This document shows positions 45,339-54,156 of a stretch of DNA of 64,000 nt, piece by piece. A program made the position numbers and the translations under genes. The DNA is from Candidatus Geothermocultor quzhuomuensis (GTDB taxonomy: Bacteria; Actinomycetota; Aquicultoria; Geothermocultorales; Geothermocultoraceae): NCBI GenBank assembly GCA_015711795.1, contig JACVJC010000004.1, positions 36,692-100,691 on the forward strand, read 5' to 3'. How positions within the stretch are numbered: the first letter of the stretch is position 1; each line of letters begins with the position of its first letter. The notes under the pieces were generated by a model that was not told the DNA's origin, did not search any database, and saw nothing but the letters and a program-made list of their open reading frames with translations.

Positions 45339-47074
45339 TTAAATTATAAATTTTTCTTTGTTATCTTCATAACTTAAAAGATAATTGCCTACAGCTAAAT
45401 AATCTACACATCCTTGAGCAAAAGCATTTAAAGCATCTTCTGGAGAACAAACAATGGGTTCTTCATGCATATTAAAACTAGTATTGAGAACTATATAATT
45501 AATAACCAGTTAAATCTCCTATTAATTTAACTAATCGATAGTAAACTGGGTTTTCATCACTAGATACAGTTTGAGGACGAAGAGTTCCATCAATATGAAT
45601 AACAGCAGGAAATTTATCAACATATTGGTTTTTTACTATAAAAGTTTCTGTCATATAAGGGGCTTTCTTTCCATTTGCCAAATATTCATTAACTGCGTAC
45701 TTCTCTAGAATAGAAGGGGCAAATGGCATAAATTCATCTCTTTTGAGCCTGTCATTCAGGATACTCTTAATTTCAAGTCTAAAAGGAAGAGCTAAAATTG
45801 TCCTACTCCCTAACGCTCTAGGTCCAAACTCCATCCTCCCTTTAAACCTTGCGACAATAAATCCATTTGCAACGAGATTAGTAATTTTTTTGTCTATATC
45901 TTTATAAAAGCGGTACTTTAGTCTTTTTTTATCTATTGCCTTTTTAATTTCTATATTCGAATATGTTGGACCCAGAAAAACATCAGCTAATCTTGAGTTT
46001 TTTAGCTCTTTTCCATTTGACTTTGAAAGTCGATAATATACCGCTAAAGCGGCGCCGGCGGAAAGACCACCATCTGTCATATTTGGAAAGATGTATAAAT
46101 CTTCAACGCAATTTAACTCTCGGATACGCTGATTCATTTTCACATTCATCGCAACTCCACCATTTAAAACCACTTTACCGACTCCTGTTTTTTTAACAAA
46201 ATGTCTTACTATTTCCTCCATTATTTCTTCGAGTAACCTTTGAGTAGCAGCTGCTATATCTTCCCGCTTATATTGCTCGGCGTATTTTCTTATCTTTCTA
46301 GCAAAACTGTTTCCAATTAAATCAACAGTATGACGAAACTCTAATTTATCAATATCTCTAATCCTTAAAACATTTCTTATCTCATTAAAAAATACATCTG
46401 AGTTTCCATAAGCAGCTAAACCCATAACTTTTCCTTAACCACTTAATTTTTTGAAACCCAATCCTAAAGTAACATTAGTATAAAATTTTCCTAAAGATGC
46501 TTTTTCAGATGCCCCAGCTAAAAAAGTTAGTCTCCCGTCCCTCCCCAAATAAATAGTTGTTGAATAACCATCACCTGAACCATCAACTGCAAAAACTAAT
46601 GCCTCTTTAAATCCGCTTGTATAGTAGCCCGAAGCAACATGTGATAAGTGATGGTCAACAAAAAAATTCTTTCTTCTGGGAAATCTATCAATTTACGAAT
46701 TTTCGAGATAATTATTTTCCTATAAAATACTTTTCAAATAACCCCACTAAGGGAAATTGTCTGAGAAGATAAATAGCTCTCCAAATAAAATATTGGATTC
46801 GCCACTTAAGGTTAATCTCTCTTTCAAAGCGAATTTTCCCCACCTTCCATCTAAACAGGAAAAAAGGGTCTCTCACGCCAGCAACAGCTATAGCATCGAT
46901 ATCTTTCCAAGAAGACTTAGATAATTCCATTACCATTCGGACAGAACATTCAGGAAAACCAAATTCAATTTTGTTTCTAGAAATTCTCTCTTCTTCAATT
47001 GCAGCTAGAATTTTTCCATCTTCAACAATGGTAGCACCGCAGTTATGTGAATCGTAAATTCCTAAAACTTTCAT
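45339..47074 (-). pseudogene. NodU/CmcH-family carbamoyltransferase, broken by frameshifts and a nonsense codon
   Basis: Four pieces of one gene read in order on the minus strand. N-terminus MKVLGIYDSHNCGATIVEDG to FEKYFIGK-stop (46712); then IISKIRKLIDFPEERIF in another frame; a third frame FFVDHHLSHVASGYYTSGF, VDGSGDGYST, ending GLGFKKLSG-TAA; the same frame continues GKVMGLAAYGN to LIGDLTGY-stop (45499). Finally a shifted frame IVLNTSFNMHEEPIVCSPED to the true end at 45339. Intact, it would be about 570 residues, normal for O-carbamoyltransferases acting on sugars. Three frame changes and one in-frame TAA make it non-functional as read; one change lies in a run of seven T. Sequencing error is an alternative. 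Confidence 0.85.
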
Positions 47075-47077
47075 AAT

Positions 47078-47677
47078 TTACGCCTTCTTTTTAAAAACAT
47101 ATAAATTATTTAAGAAATAAAAGAAATGAGTAGTCCTTTCTAAAACAAAATTGCTCGATAAAAAATATTTTTCCAATTCTTTTTTCCTCATCCCTAATTT
47201 TTCTCCTGACTTCATTCCCCTTTTTTTGTGTTCCCCCCACCAAATAAATTTATGAGCGATAAACCCTATAAGAGGATTTATCATTGTTAATAGAACCTGA
47301 CCATCTTTTTTTAACAAACGATTGACTTCTTCCACTACTTCCTTCTTGTTTGGAATATGATTAAAAGAAGCCAAAAATGTTATTGTCTCAAATTCCTCAT
47401 TAGGAAAAGGAAGTTTAGCGCTATTCTTAACAATCAATGCACCGCCGCCCCAATCATATATATCTACGCCAATCCCATTTTTATATCTCTTTACCAATTC
47501 GTTATCACCAGCTCCAATATCTAACAACTTCCCCCTAACAAAAGGTAAAACCGCCCGTAAGCGTGCTTCTTTTGTTGTTAGTAAGCCTAACTTTCTGATT
47601 ATTTTCGAATCTGGTGGAAAAAAAACTAAAAAAGGTGAAAAAAGAATATCTTTAATTTTTCTAAAGATGGTGGCGAT
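47078..47677 (-). CDS. class I SAM methyltransferase lacking a canonical start codon
   Basis: The track gives 149 residues from a TTG inside the SAM motif (KLLDIGAGDNELVKRY), which would cut the domain. The same frame continues 50 codons upstream (IATIFRKIKDILFSPFLVFFPPDSKII...LRAVLPFVRGK), which looks like a natural N-terminus. It reaches the stop of the radical SAM gene, where AAGGGAGGT sits 5 bp before an ATC codon (47677). No ATG, GTG or TTG occurs in those 50 codons. Either ATC is used as a rare start, or the start codon has mutated. FNHIPNKKEVVEEVNRLLKKDGQVLLTM is the later methyltransferase motif. It ends 3 bp before the broken carbamoyltransferase. Confidence 0.7.
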   Translation of the reverse strand: MATIFRKIKDILFSPFLVFFPPDSKIIRKLGLLTTKEARLRAVLPFVRGKLLDIGAGDNELVKRYKNGIGVDIYDWGGGALIVKNSAKLPFPNEEFETITFLASFNHIPNKKEVVEEVNRLLKKDGQVLLTMINPLIGFIAHKFIWWGEHKKRGMKSGEKLGMRKKELEKYFLSSNFVLERTTHFFYFLNNLYVFKKKA

Positions 47678-47678
47678 T

Positions 47679-49112
47679 TTAACCTCCCTTAAGCTCTGGT
47701 TTAGAAAAAAATAACTTCAAACTTGCAAGAGCTTTCTGCTTAAATTCTTTAAAGGACTTTACTCGCCACAAACTCTTAAAGATATATCGAGAACGGAGAT
47801 AAAAAATTTTATATCCATAATTTAATAACTCCATCAGATCGTCTCTTTTAAGATTCTCTTCCCACAACTCAGGCACAAAATCTGTTCGAGGATTTTTCGC
47901 AAACTCTCTCCAATAATCTTTCTTAAAAATACCTTTCTTTAACCCTAGTTGATAAAGGTCAGTTGCAGGAAAAGGTGTGGTAACCGAAAGATGAATAAAA
48001 TCGGGATCGAGTTTTTTAGCAAATTCGAATGTTTCAAAAATTTGCTCCTTAGTTTCAGTAGGAGAACCAATCATAAAATATGCTAGAGTTATAATTCCCA
48101 ACTCCTTTGTTTTTCGGAAAATTTCTACTGCTTTATCAAGCTTTATACCCTTCCTTAAAACTTTAAGTATTTCGGGAGTTCCTGCTTCAACACCATAATG
48201 AATCCTTTCACATCCCGCCTGCTTCAAAATCTTGAGCATTTCTTCATCCACAGCATCAACCCTTGTTCGAATATCCCAACCTACTTCTAAACCTCTTTTT
48301 ATTATCTCTCGGCAAATTTCTATAGTTCTTTCCCGGTCGATGGTAAAAGTGTCATCATAAAAGAAAAACTCTTTAATTCCTATTTTGAAACACTCCTCCA
48401 TTTCATCAACAACATTCTTAGGACTCCTGGCTCTGAATTTCTTGCCAAGATGTGGACGGTCACAAAAAAGGCAACAGTAAGGACATCCACGACTACTTAT
48501 CATTGTAGTTATTGGCGAACGCCTCGCTAGAAGAGAGGAATATTTCTTGTAAGGAGTTAACTCCCTAGAAGGAAAAGGTAAATCATCTAAATTGTCGATA
48601 AAACCTCGTTTCCGAGTTTTAATTATTTGCTCCCCTCTTTTAAAAACTATTCCTTGCACCTTACTCAAATCTCCACCCTTATTGAGGGTATCCACCAACT
48701 CAGTAAAAGTAACTTCTCCCTCTCCTAAAGTAAGGGAATCGATTTCAGGAATACTAATACTTTCATCCGGGTAAATATTTACATGAGGACCGCCCAGATT
48801 GATATGAATGTGTTTGCCAACTCTTTTAACTGCCTTTGCGGTGTTAATTACATCAATAAGAGTGAAAGTCAAAGTTTGAATCCCGACTATATCTGGTGAG
48901 CGCCTTTTAACTTCTCTCTCAATTTCGTCAAAATCCAGTCGCTCTAAGTTAGCATCTAAAATATCTATTTGATAGTGGGTATGATTCCTAATATATGCAG
49001 CTACATAAAGTAAACCAAGAGGAGGGTAAAAACCTTTTTCTTGTTCAACAAAGGTAGGCACATTAGTTTTAATCATATTTTTTTCAGGAGGATATATAAG
49101 AAGAATTTTCAC
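47679..49112 (-). CDS. B12-binding radical SAM protein (BchE-like)
   Basis: About 477 residues from the GTG at 49112 (VKILLIYPPEKN), whose GTGA overlaps the stop of the GT2 gene by 4 bp and has GGAGAG upstream; the track start at 49163 lies inside that gene. The N-terminal B12-binding domain (FYPPLGLLYVAAYIRNH ... INLGGPHVNIYPDES) is followed by the radical SAM domain with RGCPYCCLFCDRP as the CxxxCxxC cluster site. Relatives methylate or cyclise unreactive carbons, often in antibiotics and lipids. Here it lies among glycan genes, so modification of a sugar or a lipid carrier is possible. Substrate not predictable. Confidence 0.85.
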   Translation of the reverse strand: MKILLIYPPEKNMIKTNVPTFVEQEKGFYPPLGLLYVAAYIRNHTHYQIDILDANLERLDFDEIEREVKRRSPDIVGIQTLTFTLIDVINTAKAVKRVGKHIHINLGGPHVNIYPDESISIPEIDSLTLGEGEVTFTELVDTLNKGGDLSKVQGIVFKRGEQIIKTRKRGFIDNLDDLPFPSRELTPYKKYSSLLARRSPITTMISSRGCPYCCLFCDRPHLGKKFRARSPKNVVDEMEECFKIGIKEFFFYDDTFTIDRERTIEICREIIKRGLEVGWDIRTRVDAVDEEMLKILKQAGCERIHYGVEAGTPEILKVLRKGIKLDKAVEIFRKTKELGIITLAYFMIGSPTETKEQIFETFEFAKKLDPDFIHLSVTTPFPATDLYQLGLKKGIFKKDYWREFAKNPRTDFVPELWEENLKRDDLMELLNYGYKIFYLRSRYIFKSLWRVKSFKEFKQKALASLKLFFSKPELKGG

Positions 49113-49972
49113 TTGATTTCTCTCCGAAGAGCAGAAATTTGATCTGCTAAAAGACCAAAGCAAAAAATTAGCAAGCCAGAAAATATTAAAAGTAAAGCGG
49201 ATTTAGAAACACTGGTATAAAAAATAAGATAATATAAAGCATCTAAACTCCCTACTCCTAAAAATAATAAGCTAATAGGTAAAAAAACCTTTAAAGGATC
49301 AAACAATACTATTGTTCTTAAGATAAGTAAAATAAATTCAAAACCATTCCTGAAAGGCTTGAGTTTGCTTTTTCCAATTCTTTTAACTGCTTGAACAGGA
49401 ACATACTTAACATTATATCCATCCTTTAATAAAGCTAAAGTAATCGTGGTTGTAAAAGAAAAGGTATTAGGTAAAATATGCATAAATTTAAGAGCTATGT
49501 CCTTCTTTATTGCTCTAAATCCTGAGTTAAGGTCTGGAATTTTAGTATTTGAAAGATAATTTGCCAGCCAAGTTAAAACTCTTTTCCCCATTTGCCGGAA
49601 AAAAGAAATTTGAGAATCTTTTGAGCGAGCTCCCACAACCATGTCATAATCACCAATCAAGCTGACAAGTTCTTTAATATATTTGGGATTGTGCTGCCCG
49701 TCTCCATCCATTAAAACAACAGTTTGATAAGCTGCATTCCTAATTCCTGTCTTAAGAGCAGCGCCATACCCTTTATTACAAGGATGCCTTATTACTTTAA
49801 TACCCTTAATTTTTTTAACTATCTGATTAGTATCATCTGTTGAACCATCATCAACTAAAATTATCTCCTGATTTGAATAATTTTTTTTGACCTCGTTGAT
49901 TACACTCTTTACAATTTCCCCTTCGTTGAAGACAGGGATAACAATTGTGAACTTATTTCTCATTTTATCCAT
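49109..49972 (-). CDS. GT2 glycosyltransferase, polyprenyl-phosphate sugar synthase-like
   Basis: 287 residues. GT-A domain at the start (FTIVIPVFNEGEIVKSVINEV) with LVDDGSTDDTNQIV and the metal motif LMDGDGQHNPKYI, then LNSGFRAIKKDIALKFMHIL. Two C-terminal helices (PLKVFLPISLLFLGVGSLDALYYLIF and SALLLIFSGLLIFCFGLLADQI) anchor it. This is the DPM1-like group that charges polyprenyl phosphate with a sugar, a donor for the GT-C enzyme divergently encoded at 50.1 kb. AAGGAG lies upstream of the MDKMRNKF start. Confidence 0.87.
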   Translation of the reverse strand: MDKMRNKFTIVIPVFNEGEIVKSVINEVKKNYSNQEIILVDDGSTDDTNQIVKKIKGIKVIRHPCNKGYGAALKTGIRNAAYQTVVLMDGDGQHNPKYIKELVSLIGDYDMVVGARSKDSQISFFRQMGKRVLTWLANYLSNTKIPDLNSGFRAIKKDIALKFMHILPNTFSFTTTITLALLKDGYNVKYVPVQAVKRIGKSKLKPFRNGFEFILLILRTIVLFDPLKVFLPISLLFLGVGSLDALYYLIFYTSVSKSALLLIFSGLLIFCFGLLADQISALRREIK

Positions 49973-50067
49973 TAATTTTTTACTCCTTAAACTTTTCTCT
50001 TTTTTGCTTTATTCTATATCAACAAGCACCTTTTAAAAAAGACACCCTTAAATGAAAATGTATTGAA

Positions 50068-51615
50068 ATGAAGAAAAAAAAGAACAAAGATTTCATATTT
50101 AATTACAATCACCTTTTCAATTTTACTCTTGTGCTTCTTTTTATTTTAAGAACTTTAATGCTTTTAGGTTTCTTTTATGGATATCCTCACTTAAAAGACA
50201 GTTTCGGGTGGTATTTTTATCATGGGGGTGACGAGAGACAATACTTTGCAATAGCATATAACTTTTCTCATTTTCACCTTATTCACTTTAAAACTTCTGC
50301 TATTATTGGATTTCCTCTTTTACTTACTCCTTTAGTATTCATCTTCCAAGCAGAAAAACTGACCCAACTGCTCCCTGCTTTGGTAATTATTCAAGGAGTC
50401 ATCTTATTCGGGACTACCCTTTTCTTACTCGCTAAAATTGCCAGAAGAGTTACAAAAAATATAGGTGTTTCTTTGCTTACCACTTTTATCTGGACAATTT
50501 TCCCTTACATTCTACTTTATGGTGGGCGAGGAAATTGGGAACAAGTTCATGTTGATGTTTCCTACCAAACTTGGACTCAAATGTTAACCGAGCCTTCCTC
50601 AGCCTTTTTTGTAATTTTAGGATGTTATTTATTCCTTACCTCCTTAGAGAATGAAAGTTGGCACTTCCCCGCTTTAACTGGTATTACCATCGGGATTGCT
50701 ACCTTAATTAGATTGCAAAATATGATAATGATTGGACTAATTTTCCTTGTTTTTATGTTTTATAAAAAACCAAAAAAGGCCACCCTTTTCATATTAATGG
50801 CACTCTTTGCCTTTACCCCTCAACTTATTTACAACTGGAAAGTGTGGGAATCTCCTCTTGCTTTCAGCTATACCCAGGCACTTCAAAAAGTTGCTTCTAG
50901 AATAGAGAAAAGGCCATTTTCTATATGTTACATCTTGCCACTTTTGAGAGGACGGGTAAATCTCTACCCCTTCCTCCATCTCTTTCCTCCTCTCCTCGTT
51001 CTAGGCTTTGTAAACTTATGGAAAAGAGCAAAAAGAGAAACAATTTTCTTAACTATGTGGCAACTGAGTTATCTCTTCTTTTATGGAAGTTACTATAACA
51101 GTGTTTGGGGAATATCAAGATTTTTACTTCCCGCATTACCAGCTATTTTAATTATGACATCAAGTAGCTTAATTTCAATGGAAAACATCCATCCTTCAAA
51201 AAAAGATGATACTTCTTTTAAAAAAGAAAAACCATTAAAAGTCCTTATTATTAATATAATTTTTATTCTAAGCTTGCTAATTGTTTTCTTTTGGATGATA
51301 GTTATATCTCTAAGCAAGCCTTACCCAAAAGGAAAATGGCTTGATTATATCCGAGTTAATCCGAATTACAAACTTAATGTTTTAAATATTAAAAGCAAAG
51401 GATTACTTCTTAAGTGGAAAGATCCCACACCAACCAATAAAATAGCTAGATTCAACTGCTATAAAGTCTTTCGAAACGGCAAAGAAATTGGAATAACCTC
51501 AAACCAAAAATTTTTAGATAAAGAACCAAAAAAAGGAGTTCTAACTTATCAAATTGGAGCAGCTGTCATAGTCATTTTAGAATTTAGCAACGAAGTAAAA
51601 ATTAAATTCCATTGA
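50068..51615 (+). CDS. GT-C (GT39-like) membrane glycosyltransferase with C-terminal FN3-like domain
   Basis: 515 residues. Around ten helices make up residues 15-430. The first outer loop has HGGDERQYFAIAYNF, whose Asp-Glu pair fits the catalytic motif of GT-C enzymes that use polyprenyl-phosphate sugars. After the last helix (LSLLIVFFWMIVISL), about 85 residues form a domain with the pattern of fibronectin type III: GLLLKWKDPTPTNKIARFNC, YKVFRNGKEIG, and YQIGAA. Such a fusion is unusual and may bind the acceptor. The neighbouring divergent GT2 could supply its donor. The GT-C call is good; the FN3 call is moderate. Confidence 0.75.
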   Translation: MKKKKNKDFIFNYNHLFNFTLVLLFILRTLMLLGFFYGYPHLKDSFGWYFYHGGDERQYFAIAYNFSHFHLIHFKTSAIIGFPLLLTPLVFIFQAEKLTQLLPALVIIQGVILFGTTLFLLAKIARRVTKNIGVSLLTTFIWTIFPYILLYGGRGNWEQVHVDVSYQTWTQMLTEPSSAFFVILGCYLFLTSLENESWHFPALTGITIGIATLIRLQNMIMIGLIFLVFMFYKKPKKATLFILMALFAFTPQLIYNWKVWESPLAFSYTQALQKVASRIEKRPFSICYILPLLRGRVNLYPFLHLFPPLLVLGFVNLWKRAKRETIFLTMWQLSYLFFYGSYYNSVWGISRFLLPALPAILIMTSSSLISMENIHPSKKDDTSFKKEKPLKVLIINIIFILSLLIVFFWMIVISLSKPYPKGKWLDYIRVNPNYKLNVLNIKSKGLLLKWKDPTPTNKIARFNCYKVFRNGKEIGITSNQKFLDKEPKKGVLTYQIGAAVIVILEFSNEVKIKFH

Positions 51616-51630
51616 GATAAGATATTATTT

Positions 51631-53244
51631 CTATTCCTCTAATTTATAGGCTTCGAAGTTCCAAGATTGTTCCCCTTTTAAACCAGAAACTAAGCGTAAA
51701 GTAACTATTCGATTTTGATTATCAATGACTGCAACTTTTGAAACGATGTTTGAAAGAGAAATGAGCTCGCCATCAGCGTTTAGTATCTGCATGCCCTTAT
51801 CGCCAGTAACTACAATTTCATCACCAGGGTATCTTTTGGAAATATCCTTTACAGCTAAGTGATGTGCCAAAACAAATTTTTGATCTCCAGGCTTATACTT
51901 CAGTGAAGTGATGACATGTGTCCAGAGATTATCGCCATTGTCATCGAAAGCAGAAACATTCCCGCTGGCAATTACCACCAGTTCTCGCTTTTTATCTCTG
52001 TCAAGTTGAGCAAGCTTCATGTCTTGAACATCAAAAAACCTAGTTCTCTTAAATGGAAGCTCCCAAATCACATTATTTTTAGTAAGTGTCCTTGCAACAG
52101 GTAGCAAATTTGTCACTAGGGTAATATCAACTGAATTATCAGGTAAATCTTTAAAATTCGTTATGCCACCATGCCAAGCTGACCAAATAAGATCAATCTT
52201 CCCATCAAAGTTTAAGTCTCCAGATTGGAGAAAGTCTATACTGCTATGTCTCCCAACCTCTCTATACCATCCATATAAATTCACCTTGTAGATAAGCTTT
52301 CCGTTTCCTTTCAAACAAGTTATATAACACCCGCAATCACCAACGAAAATCTCTTTCTTGCCGTCTCTATCTATATCTGCCAAGCTGAGTCCATGAACAG
52401 GAGCATTGATGTTGTAGCGCCATAACTCGTTTCCTTTGTTGTCTAGACAATACAACATCCCATTGCCTTGGTACTCTTGACTAACTATGCTCCCATAATC
52501 TCCACAAATAACTTCATTATCATCATTCCCACTAACATCACCAATTTCTAAATCTGCTTGATTAGCAAAACTGGCACGATTAAATGCCCAAAGGATTTTG
52601 CCATTGTCATCAAAAGCAACCACTAAAAGGTCATTTGTTCCAGCAACAAATTCGTCCTTATCATCGCTATCCAGATTGCCGCGAGCCAGATTGTCAAAGT
52701 AAGATATGGAAAATGGGATTTTTTGTGAAAGAATTTTTTTCAAACTTGCCATACCTGCTTTACGGGCCTCAATAATTTTAATTTGTCTAGTAAAGGTGGT
52801 CTTAAAGCTAATTATTAAACCTTTACGGATAACTTCAATTGTTAAAGGGTAATGTATTGCCTTTAAATTAGTTAACCTTATTGACACATTTACTAAAAAT
52901 TGACTCCCCTTCTGAAGCTTCGTTTCCCCCGTCAAGCTAATTTCTTTCTCAAGTTTACGATTATTCTTGAAAATGTGAAAAATTTTGATATTTCCCCAAT
53001 TTGAACAATCAGCTCTTATAGTAATTGGAAAAGTTACCTGGGAGTGAAATCTGCGTGGAACTAGTAAATTACCATATCTGCTTTCAGCAATTTCTATTCT
53101 TTCACTCCTGGTTAAAATGAAATCTGATATGATTAAAACTAAAAACAAAAAGGCAATAACGAAAATCGTACCAGATATAATTAGGTAAAGCTTTCTTTTT
53201 AAGGTTACTTTTAAACTTCCCATGTCCACTTTTCCATCAACCAA
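51631..53244 (-). CDS. membrane-anchored FG-GAP/VCBS beta-propeller protein
   Basis: 537 residues from TTG; the ATG at codon 8 (MGSLKVTL, 53223) is an equal alternative. One helix (LIISGTIFVIAFLFLVLIISDFIL) is a signal anchor. A non-repeat region runs to about residue 195, then propeller blades with calcium-binding motifs: GNLDSDDKDEFVAG, GDVSGNDDNEVICG, ADIDRDGKKEIFVG, GDLNFDGKIDLIWS, AQLDRDKKRELVVI. The C-terminal blades are partly PQQ-like. Role outside the cell is unknown; adhesion or glycan binding is possible. It is tail-to-tail with the GT-C gene, 15 bp apart. Confidence 0.75.
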   Translation of the reverse strand: MVDGKVDMGSLKVTLKRKLYLIISGTIFVIAFLFLVLIISDFILTRSERIEIAESRYGNLLVPRRFHSQVTFPITIRADCSNWGNIKIFHIFKNNRKLEKEISLTGETKLQKGSQFLVNVSIRLTNLKAIHYPLTIEVIRKGLIISFKTTFTRQIKIIEARKAGMASLKKILSQKIPFSISYFDNLARGNLDSDDKDEFVAGTNDLLVVAFDDNGKILWAFNRASFANQADLEIGDVSGNDDNEVICGDYGSIVSQEYQGNGMLYCLDNKGNELWRYNINAPVHGLSLADIDRDGKKEIFVGDCGCYITCLKGNGKLIYKVNLYGWYREVGRHSSIDFLQSGDLNFDGKIDLIWSAWHGGITNFKDLPDNSVDITLVTNLLPVARTLTKNNVIWELPFKRTRFFDVQDMKLAQLDRDKKRELVVIASGNVSAFDDNGDNLWTHVITSLKYKPGDQKFVLAHHLAVKDISKRYPGDEIVVTGDKGMQILNADGELISLSNIVSKVAVIDNQNRIVTLRLVSGLKGEQSWNFEAYKLEE

Positions 53245-53459
53245 AAGCTGTTAAAGATATCTCTCAAAAAGTATTAATTGCCAAAAAACTATTACGAAAG
53301 AAAGCAACACTTTTCCAGTTTTTCATTGCTCCTTCTTTTGATTCTATTAATCAAAAGCACCAAGCTAGAACAAAGACAACTATGGCAAAAACTTTTCGAG
53401 CTTATAATATATCCCCGAAAAATATTCCTTATTATGATTAATGAACTCTCCATCAAGAT

Positions 53460-54156
53460 TCAAAAACTCCTCAAGTTTTCAAACCATTCTCTTAAAAATT
53501 CGTTTCTCCTATTCTTAATCTGATGGTTAGGAATCGTTTTTAAAAGACCTATGTTGTAAAACATCTTGTCTAAAACTTTAAGACGATACTTATTGAATAA
53601 CTTCTCGACTTCAAAATCATAGAGTTGGAACATCGTAATGTCTTTCATTCCCTATTAGGGCAAGGATTTTCTTAATTAGAATTTTAAAGAATTTTACTGG
53701 CTCTCTAAAGTGATATTTACCTGTAGGATAAGCAGAATCAAAAGTAAAAAAGATCCACCCACCTAGTTTTGCCACCCTAACAACTTCAGCTAAAAATTTA
53801 TCCAGATGAGCAATATGCTCTAAGACTTGAGTGGCAACAATAACGTCGAAATTCTCTTTTTCATACAAAGATTGCAAATCATATCCGCTTCCTGTTTGTA
53901 AGTGAACATTTTTCCAACCCCTTGTCTCAACTAAAGTTTTTGCTTTCTCAATCCCAACTACGTCAATACCATGTAGTTCAAAGTTTTTAGGATATTTCTT
54001 TAGTAAGGGCTCCCAGAATTGAAGAGGACTTGGGCCAACACATCCAACATCAAGAATCTTAACATATTTGTCCTTAACAATGCTGGAAAGCTCGCACAAA
54101 ACTTTTACCTTTGCTGTATTACCACCTATCTCGGTTGTTGTTTCAAAAATATCCAC
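53460..54156 (-). pseudogene. class I SAM methyltransferase interrupted by a one-base frameshift
   Basis: The first frame from GTG 54156 (CTCGGGAG upstream) gives 179 residues: ILDVGCVGPSPLQFWEPLL, DVVGIEKAKTLVE, IVATQVLEHIAHLDKFLAEV and ends GNERHYDVPTL-stop at 53617. In the next frame the sequence continues LYDFEVEKLFNKYRLKVLDKMF and on to 53460. Removing one A in CCAACTC would give HYDVPLYDFEVEKLF, a natural join for this family. Intact it would be about 230 residues. It overlaps the preceding GT4 gene by 14 bp. The SAM-binding core is complete, so partial activity is conceivable. Confidence 0.7.

Noticed and set aside
45499-47074. Stop-codon recoding (TAA read as an amino acid) to explain the interrupted genes
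   Set aside because: Many intact genes in the window end normally in TAA, and the carbamoyltransferase also has frame changes that recoding cannot explain. Decay or base errors are simpler.
53278-53523. Plus-strand 81-residue ORF, and the short plus-strand reading MAKTFRAYNISPKN near 53382 as a transposase start
   Set aside because: The ORF starts at TTG without a ribosome-binding site and overlaps the frameshifted methyltransferase end. The MAKTFRAYN resemblance to transposase N-termini covers too few residues to support.
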